NCBI GenBank assembly: GCA_020854015.1
Contig: JADZGG010000396.1
Location: forward strand, 1-6,315
DNA length: 6,315 nt
Direction: 5' to 3'
Origin: Flavobacteriales bacterium
GTDB lineage: Bacteria > Bacteroidota > Bacteroidia > Flavobacteriales_F > PHOS-HE28
In this document: one piece after another, positions 1 to 6,216 of the stretch
Position numbering within the stretch: the first letter of the stretch is position 1
Layout: every line of letters begins with the position of its first letter
Notes under the pieces: model-generated
The model's input: only the letters and a program-made list of their open reading frames with translations
Told to the model about the DNA's origin: nothing
Databases searched by the model: none
Program-made: the position numbers and the translations under genes

Positions 1-621
1 CAGCTGGCGAGCTCGGGCATCACCAACATCGAGTACCGGCCGAGCGTGGCCGTCGCCACTTTGCGATTTCCCGATGGGAGTTCGGGAATTGCCTTGTGCG
101 CCATCACCATGCAGCTTACGCACATGCCCAACATGATCACCGGCGGGCAGATGACGTCCTATTCCTGTCAGACCACGACGAAGTCCTCTTTGAAATTCCC
201 GAAGGGAAAGGAGAAGGAAGCGGAGAACCTGTTCACGGCCATCCTGAAGAGCTTCCGGGCCAACCCGGAGTGGACCGACGCCTTGCAGCGCATGTTCGCC
301 AACATCGGCCGTATTGAACAGAACGGTATCGCAGAGCGCCAACGCATCGCGCACGATGCCCAGACGCAGATCGGCGAAATGCAAGTGCGTGACTGGGAAG
401 GCAGACAGGCCGAACATGACCGTACCGCCGAAGCGTGGAGCCGGACCATCCGTGGCGTCGATGCCTGGCAGGATGGACAAGGGGGGCGCGTGGAGCTGAT
501 GTCCGGTTACGAGAACGCCTGGGCCAGACCCGATGGCACTTACCTGCTGAGCAATGATCCCACGTTCGACCCGAACGTCGTGTTGCAGGAGAACTGGCAG
601 CGACTGGAGAAAGGGCGGTAG
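1..621 (+). CDS. 3' part of an uncharacterised, probably exported or surface protein (5' end outside window)
   Basis: The frame is open from the first base to a TAG at 619-621 and gives 206 residues, so the gene starts upstream; the internal GTG at 46 is not a convincing start. Residues 72-155 are charged and look mostly helical (ILKSFRANPEW at 81-91, then Arg/Gln/Glu-rich helix to IRGVDAW). A compact C-terminal segment follows: VELMSGYENAW (164-174), then GTYLLSNDPTFDPN (179-192) and a Trp at 199. From memory, the same order (SFRxNPxW, a Gln/Arg-rich helix, an IRGV segment, then GYxxAWxxxxGxYxLSDxPxFxPN) recurs in uncharacterised proteins of Bacteroidota and other bacteria, often secreted. 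I cannot name a function. The end looks intact, since the terminal motif is complete. The next gene starts 120 bp downstream on the same strand. Confidence 0.8.
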   Translation, partial: QLASSGITNIEYRPSVAVATLRFPDGSSGIALCAITMQLTHMPNMITGGQMTSYSCQTTTKSSLKFPKGKEKEAENLFTAILKSFRANPEWTDALQRMFANIGRIEQNGIAERQRIAHDAQTQIGEMQVRDWEGRQAEHDRTAEAWSRTIRGVDAWQDGQGGRVELMSGYENAWARPDGTYLLSNDPTFDPNVVLQENWQRLEKGR

Positions 622-741
622 CGGTATCTGTACTTCGTCGTCTTCGTCGTTGGCGTTCGACCCTGCTTCGGGCGCGTTCCCCGACACTGCGACCATGCTC
701 CGTCGAAAAAGCAGAACCTGACGCAGGGTACCCCGTATCCC
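622..741. other. Intergenic spacer with a 9-bp tandem duplication
   Basis: This 120-bp gap separates two plus-strand genes. It holds two adjacent exact copies of cttcgtcgt (633-641 and 642-650). I see no convincing terminator hairpin for the upstream gene and no TAnnTTTG element at the expected distance from 742 or 760, so the promoter of the downstream gene is not identified. Confidence 0.5.
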
Positions 742-1266
742 ATGGCAAAACCAGCATCCATGGAATTCCGCAAGCACCTCCTGCCTACGGCCGCACTGGT
801 GGCCCTGCTCTTCGCCACCGCAACGCCAACGTTTGCTGAGGAACCTCCGGCAGCCGCGCAGTCGGTCGTGCTCACGGGTTGGCTGCACGTGGAGGACCTC
901 AGCTTCGACCTCACCACCGTGGAAGCGGATGTGAATGGCGCTGTGCTCTATGCATCGGTCTCCAAGACCGGTCGCTTCAGCCTCAACCTGCCCATCAATG
1001 CCAATGCGGTGCTTCGATTCGAGCATCCTGGCCACCTGCCCAAGCAAGTGCTTGTGGACACCCATTTCGCCGATGCTGGTGAAATTGGGCAGCACACGCG
1101 CCACATCAGCTTTGCTGTAGTGTTGGAGCCCGAACGTCACATGGCCGGTCTGGACTATGCCGGTCCTGTAGGCAGCATCGCATTCGACAAGGGTGGTGGT
1201 TGTGCGGCGATCACCAAGGAACGTAAGCTCGTGCCCACCCGCCGTCAGAAGCCGATGGTGTTCTAG
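742..1266 (+). CDS. Small exported protein with carboxypeptidase-regulatory-like (transthyretin-type) beta domain
   Basis: The product is 174 residues. Residues 8-32 form a signal peptide: a basic n-region (FRKH), a hydrophobic core (LLPTAALVALLFATA) and a likely cleavage after TFA at 32. An in-frame ATG at 760 would give a more compact signal (MEFRKHLL) and is an equally good start; neither has a clear ribosome binding site. Residues 42-108 follow the pattern of peptidase-associated regulatory-like domains: VVLTGWLHVEDL, then VNGAVLY, a turn with SKTGRFSLNLP, then LRFEHPGHLPKQVLVDT. Such domains are all-beta accessory folds on exported proteins. The C-terminal part (125-174) carries VVLEPER, AGPVGSIAFDKGGGC and a basic tail ending PMVF. 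I infer a periplasmic or surface location; no enzymatic motif is visible. The gene ends 22 bp before a hairpin and converges on the minus-strand block. Confidence 0.8.
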   Translation: MAKPASMEFRKHLLPTAALVALLFATATPTFAEEPPAAAQSVVLTGWLHVEDLSFDLTTVEADVNGAVLYASVSKTGRFSLNLPINANAVLRFEHPGHLPKQVLVDTHFADAGEIGQHTRHISFAVVLEPERHMAGLDYAGPVGSIAFDKGGGCAAITKERKLVPTRRQKPMVF

Positions 1267-1288
1267 CGCTTCACTCCGAAAACACCGA

Positions 1289-1322
1289 GAAGAGCCCCTG
1301 GAACATGTTCAAGGGGCTCTTC
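1289..1322. terminator. Bidirectional hairpin terminator between convergent genes
   Basis: The arms gaagagcccct (1289-1299) and aggggctcttc (1312-1322) are perfect 11-bp complements. They enclose a 12-nt loop whose centre, gaacatgttc (1301-1310), is itself a perfect palindrome. The hairpin lies 22 bp after the stop of the plus-strand gene and 20 bp beyond the stop of the minus-strand gene, so it can serve both. There is no long T-tract on the plus side; on the minus side a short tttt follows a few bases later. Rho-independent strength is therefore uncertain. Confidence 0.75.
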
Positions 1323-1342
1323 GCCATTGGAGAAAGCACCGT

Positions 1343-2950
1343 TCAATGCTGCACCACCAACCGCTGCGAGGTCATCGTCCCGTGCTCGTCCATGCAACGG
1401 AGCGTGTACAGACCAGGTGCCAGCGAAGCCACATCAAGCGTTCCGAAGGGAGCGCCCAGCGTGGTCCGAAGCACTTCGCGACCAGCCGCATCGAACACGG
1501 AACACAGCAGGCTTCCACGTGCGCCGGGCAAGGCGATGAAGAGCATGTCCTGCGCAGGGTTCGGATGAAGCTGAAGCGTGGAGGCAGGTGCTTCGGCCCG
1601 CACCCCGGTGTTCAATGCATCATCCGGTGCGCCCATGGACGCTACGAAACAGCGTTGCCCATACGGTGGAGGTAGCAATGTGGATCCGAAGGAGGTCTGG
1701 AACGAAGCGTACTGCCCACCCACGATAACCGGGCCGCCCACCTGCTTGTCGATCGCCAGGCCCATTTCTTCCAGTCCGCTGCCGCCGGCCACGCTCACCC
1801 ACGCCGCCCCACCTGCAGGTTCCGTGCGTGCCACGAACACATCCTGCGAAATGAAGCCGATGCCCGGTACCGTGATGGTGTCGAAATCCACAGGCCCAGT
1901 GAAGCGGCCGGTCCAGTAGGCGTTGCCCAGTCCGTCGGCGACCACACCGTAGCCCTCGTCCACATTGGTGCTTCCGTATTGCTGCACCCAGGCCAAGGTG
2001 CCGTCCGGTGCGAAACGGGCCAGGTAGGCGTTGCGTTGCCTCCCGAACTGACCCAAGGACTGGCCCATCCACGTGACGTTGTCGTGGATGTTGCCGGTGA
2101 AATAGCTGTAACCATCCGGCGCCACGGACACGTCACGGCCGTTGATGTCGTTGAAGCTCGAGGACACGGTCACCGCCCAATTGGTGCCGCTGCCGTAGGC
2201 GATCTTCCGCATGAAGCTGCCCACATAAGGATTGGCGCTCGGCCGACTGTAGCCGGTCATGTACACATTGCCATCGCCGTCCACGTCCATGCCGCGTGGT
2301 CCGTAGTCGCCGGTGCTGCTGCTCACGGTGCCCACATCGATCAGTGTGCCAGTGGCGCTGTTGTAGCGTGCAACGAAGGTGTTGTAAATGCCCGTGCTGT
2401 TGGTGATCGTGGTCCCACTGAAGCTGGCGCTGCTGTTGATCACGCCGGCGAACACGATCGTACCGTCGTTCTCAGCAGCTGTGTAACCGAAGGTGGCACC
2501 ACCGGTCGCACGACTGAACCACTGTACGTTGCCGCTCAGGTCGAACTTCACCAGAACGGCGTTGTAGCCAAGGCCGGGGATGGGCGTTCCGTTCCAGTCG
2601 GCCGTGTCCGGGAAGGTCGCGGCTGCGTAGGCGTTGCCTGCATCGTCCACGGTCACGTCGTTCAGCTCATCCGCGTTGGCTCCACCGATCGCCGTGAGCC
2701 AGAGCACGGCACCCGAACTGTCCAGCCGCGCCAGGAAGCCGTCCCAATCGCCGTGCGTCACGATCGTATCCGCACCGGTGCGCAAGGTGTCGTTGAACTC
2801 ACCGCAGACCAACGCCCCGTCATCGTCAAGCGCGGTGACCGCCTCAATACGCATCTCGCCAGTGCCAAGGAAAGCCGTGGCCCACTTCCAATTCTGGGCA
2901 AGGATGACTGGTGAAAGACCACCGAACAGGAAGAGGATTGCGATACGCAT
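1343..2950 (-). CDS. Secreted seven-bladed SBBP beta-propeller protein with T9SS type A C-terminal sorting domain
   Basis: The product is 535 residues from the ATG at 2950. That start puts a signal peptide at the N-terminus (MRIAILFLFGG, cleavage near ILAQ at 16-19). An in-frame ATG at 3004 would bury it behind 18 residues, and a candidate -7 element lies 23 nt before 2950. Seven copies of a unit of the type DGFLARLDSSGAVLW begin near residues 70, 130, 190, 244, 307, 370 and 433. They are spaced 54-63 residues apart and each is preceded by a VAxDxxGNxYxTG-like strand. This matches SBBP (seven-bladed beta-propeller) repeats, so one full propeller is expected. The tail starts at HPNPAQD (462-468) and continues through CSVFDAAGREVLR and LAPGLYTLRC to VVQH. 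This is the usual type A sorting signal for T9SS export and surface attachment or release. Partner and ligand are unknown; no catalytic motif is seen. Confidence 0.93.
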   Translation of the reverse strand: MRIAILFLFGGLSPVILAQNWKWATAFLGTGEMRIEAVTALDDDGALVCGEFNDTLRTGADTIVTHGDWDGFLARLDSSGAVLWLTAIGGANADELNDVTVDDAGNAYAAATFPDTADWNGTPIPGLGYNAVLVKFDLSGNVQWFSRATGGATFGYTAAENDGTIVFAGVINSSASFSGTTITNSTGIYNTFVARYNSATGTLIDVGTVSSSTGDYGPRGMDVDGDGNVYMTGYSRPSANPYVGSFMRKIAYGSGTNWAVTVSSSFNDINGRDVSVAPDGYSYFTGNIHDNVTWMGQSLGQFGRQRNAYLARFAPDGTLAWVQQYGSTNVDEGYGVVADGLGNAYWTGRFTGPVDFDTITVPGIGFISQDVFVARTEPAGGAAWVSVAGGSGLEEMGLAIDKQVGGPVIVGGQYASFQTSFGSTLLPPPYGQRCFVASMGAPDDALNTGVRAEAPASTLQLHPNPAQDMLFIALPGARGSLLCSVFDAAGREVLRTTLGAPFGTLDVASLAPGLYTLRCMDEHGTMTSQRLVVQH

Positions 2951-2972
2951 GACGGGTCTTTGAACGATCGGT

Positions 2973-2980
2973 GCAAGGTA
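2973..2980 (-). promoter_or_regulatory. Candidate -7 promoter element (imperfect)
   Basis: On the minus strand this reads TACCTTGC, one T short of the Bacteroidota -7 consensus TAnnTTTG. It ends 23 nt before the ATG at 2950. No good TTTG -33 element is visible at the usual distance, so this is a weak call. Confidence 0.3.
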
Positions 2981-3023
2981 CACGCAGCCGAAAGCAAGGT
3001 TCATCCGCAGCGCGAACGGTCCC

Positions 3024-4604
3024 TCACTCCGCCACCACGAACTTCAGCGTGTGATAGCCGTTCAGTGTGGCCAGATACAGCCCGGTCGGCAGATCCAGAG
3101 GGATCATGATGTCCTGCACGATGACCCGTGCGCGAACGCGCCCCGAAAGGTCAATGACCTCGAGTCTTTCGTCAGGCTGCCTGGGAATTTCCACCAAGCG
3201 GATCGCTTCCTCTTGCGCACTGAAATACCAGCTTGGGACCTCATCGCTCAGTGCGTTCGAACCGACCGAGAAGTCCGACTCATAGCAGCCCATGTCCACC
3301 AAACCGCCTTGGATCCGGGTATTGCCGGCCAGGTCGATCGTGTCCGTCGGCAGCACGAAGCCGTTATCGCCACTGTTGACCGCGGGGGAGGTGAACTGCA
3401 AGGTGTAGTCGTAGGCCGTGGCATCGAAGTTGGCCGTCACTGAGCCATTGGGTGCGGTGAACTCGGGGTCGAGGTCAATGATGTTGGTGCCACCGACGTG
3501 CCCGCCTTCAACGATGGAATTGGTGATGGTCGGTGCCGTGTTCACCTGGCGTCCGGCGTAGCGCGTGTTGCCGTAAATGATGCAGTTGTGGATGGCGTGA
3601 TAGGTCTCCTCCAAGCGCACCGCCTCATCCTGCAATGGGAAGCTGTAGACATTCACATTATCCGCGATGGTGCAGTTGATCATCTGGAAGTCCTCGGTCG
3701 GCGAGATCGAGTTCACGTACAGGATGTTGCTGCTGGATCCATCCACGGAATTCCCGATCACATAGGAGTTCAGGATCCGGGCCGTTTCGAAGTACTCGAT
3801 CCTGATGATGCTGTTGTCCGACGTGTTGTTGGTGAACACGCAGCGGTCGATCACGAGGTTCTGATAATCCACCGAATTGTACAGGCAGGCACCGCTGTAG
3901 GCCACATTGCCCGTGAACTTGGAATCAAGAATGGTGAGGTTGGAGTAGCCCCCGGTATTGTTCCCGTCGCAGATGGCCCCGCCCGAGTTGTCGGTGCTAT
4001 TGCCATTGAATTCGCAATGATCGACCGTCACGTTCGCTGCTGCGAGGTAGAGCCCTCCACCATAGCCTGTCGCGTAGTTGTTGATGAAAGCGCATTGCCG
4101 GATCAACAGGCTTCCGCCCAGGCAATTGGTCGCGCTCAAGCCTCCACCACGGTAGGTGCTTCCACTGTAGCCGTTCATGATCCGGAAGCCGTCCAGCACA
4201 ATGTTCGTCGTGATATTGTTCGCTGTGACCACGTTGTGGGAATTGTCGGTGTTGTCGCCTAGGGCCCCGATGTCGCCGTTCAGCACGGTCGGGTTGCTGG
4301 CGATGTCCCGCTGTGCAAGGCTCGTCTCCGATCCAGCGAAGCCACCATACACGTTCACTCCGTTACGCAGCACGAAGGCTACGGTGCGACTGGTCGTATT
4401 GGTCGGCTTGTATTGCCCCGCAGCCACCCAGACCTCATCCCCGGGTATGGCGATGCTCAAGGCCTGCTGCGGATCGGTGAAGGCGTTCGTCCAGTTCAAC
4501 CCCGTATTGGTGCCGGTGGCCCCGGCGTTCACGTAGTAGGTGGTCGCGTGTGTGCGGTTGAAGACCAACAACAGCACGAACGATAGAAGGTGTTTCAGAC
4601 GCAT
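3024..4604 (-). CDS. Secreted right-handed parallel beta-helix (choice-of-anchor Q type) protein with degenerate T9SS tail
   Basis: The product is 526 residues from the ATG at 4604; a GTG three codons upstream is less likely. The signal peptide is MRLKHLLSFVLLLVF with cleavage after THA at 20. The mature start, TTYYVNAGATGTNTG (21-35), then GDEVWVAAGQYKPT (55-68), is typical of the first coils of these beta-helices. Residues 80-380 are Asn/Gly/Ser-rich and repeat the coil pattern (xIxxCxFxxNxAxxxGGGLYL, as at 167-187), which supports a long pectate-lyase-like solenoid. DLAGNTRIQGGLVDMGCYE (424-442) is the hallmark that closes choice-of-anchor-Q proteins. The last 80 residues resemble a T9SS sorting domain (RLEVIDLSGRVRARV, then DLPTGLYLATL and KFVV), but the usual PNP motif at its start is missing. 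Known relatives are adhesin- or polysaccharide-lyase-like; no catalytic residues can be assigned here, so the role is open. Confidence 0.92.
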   Translation of the reverse strand: MRLKHLLSFVLLLVFNRTHATTYYVNAGATGTNTGLNWTNAFTDPQQALSIAIPGDEVWVAAGQYKPTNTTSRTVAFVLRNGVNVYGGFAGSETSLAQRDIASNPTVLNGDIGALGDNTDNSHNVVTANNITTNIVLDGFRIMNGYSGSTYRGGGLSATNCLGGSLLIRQCAFINNYATGYGGGLYLAAANVTVDHCEFNGNSTDNSGGAICDGNNTGGYSNLTILDSKFTGNVAYSGACLYNSVDYQNLVIDRCVFTNNTSDNSIIRIEYFETARILNSYVIGNSVDGSSSNILYVNSISPTEDFQMINCTIADNVNVYSFPLQDEAVRLEETYHAIHNCIIYGNTRYAGRQVNTAPTITNSIVEGGHVGGTNIIDLDPEFTAPNGSVTANFDATAYDYTLQFTSPAVNSGDNGFVLPTDTIDLAGNTRIQGGLVDMGCYESDFSVGSNALSDEVPSWYFSAQEEAIRLVEIPRQPDERLEVIDLSGRVRARVIVQDIMIPLDLPTGLYLATLNGYHTLKFVVAE

Positions 4605-4623
4605 AGGATGCACGTTCAGACTT

Positions 4624-4631
4624 CAAACCTA
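4624..4631 (-). promoter_or_regulatory. -7 promoter element TAGGTTTG
   Basis: The minus strand reads TAGGTTTG, a perfect match to the Bacteroidota -7 consensus TAnnTTTG. It ends 19 nt before the ATG at 4604, which leaves a short leader and supports that start. The -33 region has no clean TTTG. The element is flanked by short inverted repeats (see findings). Confidence 0.5.
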
Positions 4632-4683
4632 TGTGAAGCAGCAACATCCGCGGGGAAGAGGCGCTGCCGCACGGACTCGACAC

Positions 4684-5106
4684 CTACGGCTGTCCGTACG
4701 AGATCATCCAGTGGATGCCGTAACGGTCGCGCACCATCGCGAAAAGCTTGGCCCAGAACGTGGGCGTCAGTTCCATGGCCACCGTTCCGCCTTCTCGAAG
4801 CGCATCATACCACTTCTTCGCCTCCGCTTCGTTCGAAGGATCGAGCGAGAGGTGCACGTTGTTGCCCGCGTTGAAGGGAGGACCGAAGCCTTCAAGTGCA
4901 TCACTGCCCATCAGGAAGGGCTGGCCGTTCAACATCAATGTTGCGTGCATCACCTTCTCGGCGTGCTCCGTGGCAAGCTTGTATTCCGGCGGCATTTCCT
5001 TGAACCGGCCGATGTAGCTGAGCTCGGCGCCGAAGACCGACCTGTAGAAGTTGAAGGCCTCCTCGCAAGTGCCGGGGAAATTCAGGTAAGGGGTGGGCGC
5101 GCTCAT
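4684..5106 (-). CDS. VOC-superfamily (PhnB/glyoxalase-like) protein
   Basis: The product is 140 residues from the ATG at 5106, the usual length for this family. The ATG at 5142 would add a 12-residue extension unlike the family and would place a candidate -7 element inside the gene. Recognisable elements are TPYLNFPGTCEEAFNFYRSVFG (5-26), typical of PhnB-like proteins; the short MHATLMLNGQPFLMGSD strand pair (53-69); and the closing FAMVRDRYGIHWMI (122-135), equivalent to the DRFGxxWMI ending of the family. The fold is a paired beta-alpha-beta-beta-beta unit and most members act as dimers. Family members include metal-dependent lyases and dioxygenases, but most PhnB-like proteins have no known substrate. 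There is no signal peptide, so it is the only clearly cytoplasmic product in the minus-strand block. It lies 51 bp after the lipoprotein gene and 79 bp before the beta-helix gene. Confidence 0.93.
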   Translation of the reverse strand: MSAPTPYLNFPGTCEEAFNFYRSVFGAELSYIGRFKEMPPEYKLATEHAEKVMHATLMLNGQPFLMGSDALEGFGPPFNAGNNVHLSLDPSNEAEAKKWYDALREGGTVAMELTPTFWAKLFAMVRDRYGIHWMISYGQP

Positions 5107-5125
5107 GGTCCGTGTGTTGAATGGG

Positions 5126-5132
5126 CAATTTA
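5126..5132 (-). promoter_or_regulatory. Candidate -7 promoter element (imperfect)
   Basis: The minus strand reads TAAATTG, one T short of TAnnTTTG. It lies in the 51-bp gap after the lipoprotein gene and ends 19 nt before the ATG at 5106, the same distance as the perfect element ahead of the beta-helix gene. No clear -33 match is seen. Confidence 0.3.
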
Positions 5133-5157
5133 GCAATGACATGCACGGGCACTCGCC

Positions 5158-6216
5158 TTAGCCCCCCACAGCGTACACCTTCGTCCAGTTGGTGAACCGG
5201 CCATTGCTGTAGCGATACACACCGCTCGACGTGCCCACCCAAAGCTGTCCGCTGGCATCCTCCAGCAGGCTTTGGACGTTATTGAGAGCAGCGCAGTCGC
5301 GTTCAGAGAAGCACGTGAACGCTTTCCCACTGTAGCTGCACAGGCCGTAGCCATCTGCGCTGGCCCAAACAGCGCCGGACCGATCTTGCAGAAGCGTCCA
5401 GATGTGATCGCTATTCAACTCGTTCCGGGTGAAGCTGGTGAAGGCCTTGCCGTTGTAGTTGCAAAGCCCTCCGTACCGTGTTCCGAACCAGATCTTCCCA
5501 GCGCGGTCCTCAAGCATGCTCTGCACGAAGTTGTTGCAGAGCCCATCTTGCTCCGAGAGGTTGGTGAGCGTCTTCCCATCGTACGTGTAGACCCCGCCTC
5601 CGTTGCTGGCGAACCAGATGTTCCCGGCCTTGTCCTGGAGGATTGCGTTGATCTGCCTGGGGTACTTGTAGTACGGGAACTTGCTCAGGTCCGCAGCCGG
5701 GATCGGGAAGGAGGTGAACTTCCTACCGTCAAAACGGGAGACCCCTTCTTCGGTGCCGATCCAGATACTGCCGGACCGGTCGATCAGCATGCACCAGACC
5801 TGATCGCTGGCCAGCCCATCCTTGGTGGTGTAGCGGGCGAAGTTGCTTCCGTTGTACCGTGAAACACCGCCCCCCGTGCCGAACCAGACGTCCCCTTGTG
5901 CATCCTGCGTGATCGACGAGATCCAGTTGCCGCTCAAGCCTTCTGCCACAGTGAAGTAGGTGAGTGAGACTCCGTTCCAACGCGCCACGCCATCGCCGGT
6001 GGTGCCGAACCAGATGTTCCCGTCCCGGTCCTGGAACATCCGGCGGATGTACTGGCTGATCTGCTCGGTGTCCTGGGGCGCTTTGGTCAGGCGTTCGGCA
6101 AGCGCGGCGCTGTCGGGTGGTGCGGGCCGGGGTGTTGGTGTGGAAACGGTGGGGACCTCCGCGTTGGGAGCCTTGTCCGGTTCCGCGCAGGAGGCGAGGC
6201 ACACGAGGACCACCAA
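5158..6216 (-). CDS. Lipoprotein with seven Reg_prop (two-component regulator propeller) repeats; 5' end uncertain
   Basis: From a TTG at 6216 the product is 352 residues. The lipobox LASC (7-10) predicts lipidation at Cys10 and release of the rest into periplasm or onto the surface. A Pro/Thr/Ala-rich linker follows (11-36). Seven repeats of the type LxQDRxGNIWFGTxGGVxRYNGKxFTxF begin near 60, 102, 143, 192, 234, 275 and 317. Together they make one complete seven-bladed propeller; the last repeat is followed by a short tail ending YAVGG. Reg_prop propellers usually form the sensor half of hybrid histidine kinases in Bacteroidota; here no transmembrane helix, kinase or DNA-binding domain follows. 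The TTG start leaves the signal peptide without a basic n-region. In-frame codons upstream add LKPILAL before the TTG, but contain no ATG, GTG or TTG, so the true start is probably the ATG at 6263 after a one-base frameshift. Six cysteines lie beyond the lipobox, five of them in blades 5-7. Function is unknown; a binding or sensing role is inferred. Confidence 0.88.
   Translation of the reverse strand: MVVLVCLASCAEPDKAPNAEVPTVSTPTPRPAPPDSAALAERLTKAPQDTEQISQYIRRMFQDRDGNIWFGTTGDGVARWNGVSLTYFTVAEGLSGNWISSITQDAQGDVWFGTGGGVSRYNGSNFARYTTKDGLASDQVWCMLIDRSGSIWIGTEEGVSRFDGRKFTSFPIPAADLSKFPYYKYPRQINAILQDKAGNIWFASNGGGVYTYDGKTLTNLSEQDGLCNNFVQSMLEDRAGKIWFGTRYGGLCNYNGKAFTSFTRNELNSDHIWTLLQDRSGAVWASADGYGLCSYSGKAFTCFSERDCAALNNVQSLLEDASGQLWVGTSSGVYRYSNGRFTNWTKVYAVGG

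Noticed and set aside
660..729. Inverted repeat accctgc (660-666) and gcagggt (723-729) in the first intergenic gap
   Set aside because: Only 7 bp per arm with a 56-nt spacer; expected by chance in GC-rich sequence and not placed like a terminator.
1979..2914. Long plus-strand open frame opposite the SBBP propeller gene
   Set aside because: It is fully antisense to a gene with signal peptide, repeats and sorting tail; its translation is His/Val/Ala-rich without domain signals, as expected from the reverse of GC-rich coding sequence.
2951..3004. Upstream ATG at 3004 as start of the SBBP protein
   Set aside because: It would place 18 unrelated residues ahead of the signal peptide and put the candidate -7 element inside the gene.
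3498..4262. Long plus-strand open frame opposite the beta-helix gene
   Set aside because: It is entirely antisense to a well-supported gene and has no recognisable domain or signal peptide.
5107..5142. Upstream ATG at 5142 as start of the VOC protein
   Set aside because: PhnB-like proteins start just before the PYLNF segment, and the longer start would cover the candidate promoter element.
5110..5148. Short inverted repeat ccgtg (5110-5114) and cacgg (5144-5148) between the lipoprotein and VOC genes
   Set aside because: Five-bp arms with a 29-nt spacer and no T-tract; too weak to call a terminator or operator.
5158..6216. Tandem-repeat DNA or CRISPR-like periodicity in the Reg_prop gene
   Set aside because: The roughly 120-150 bp periodicity follows the protein blade repeats; the DNA copies are diverged and there are no spacers or constant direct repeats.
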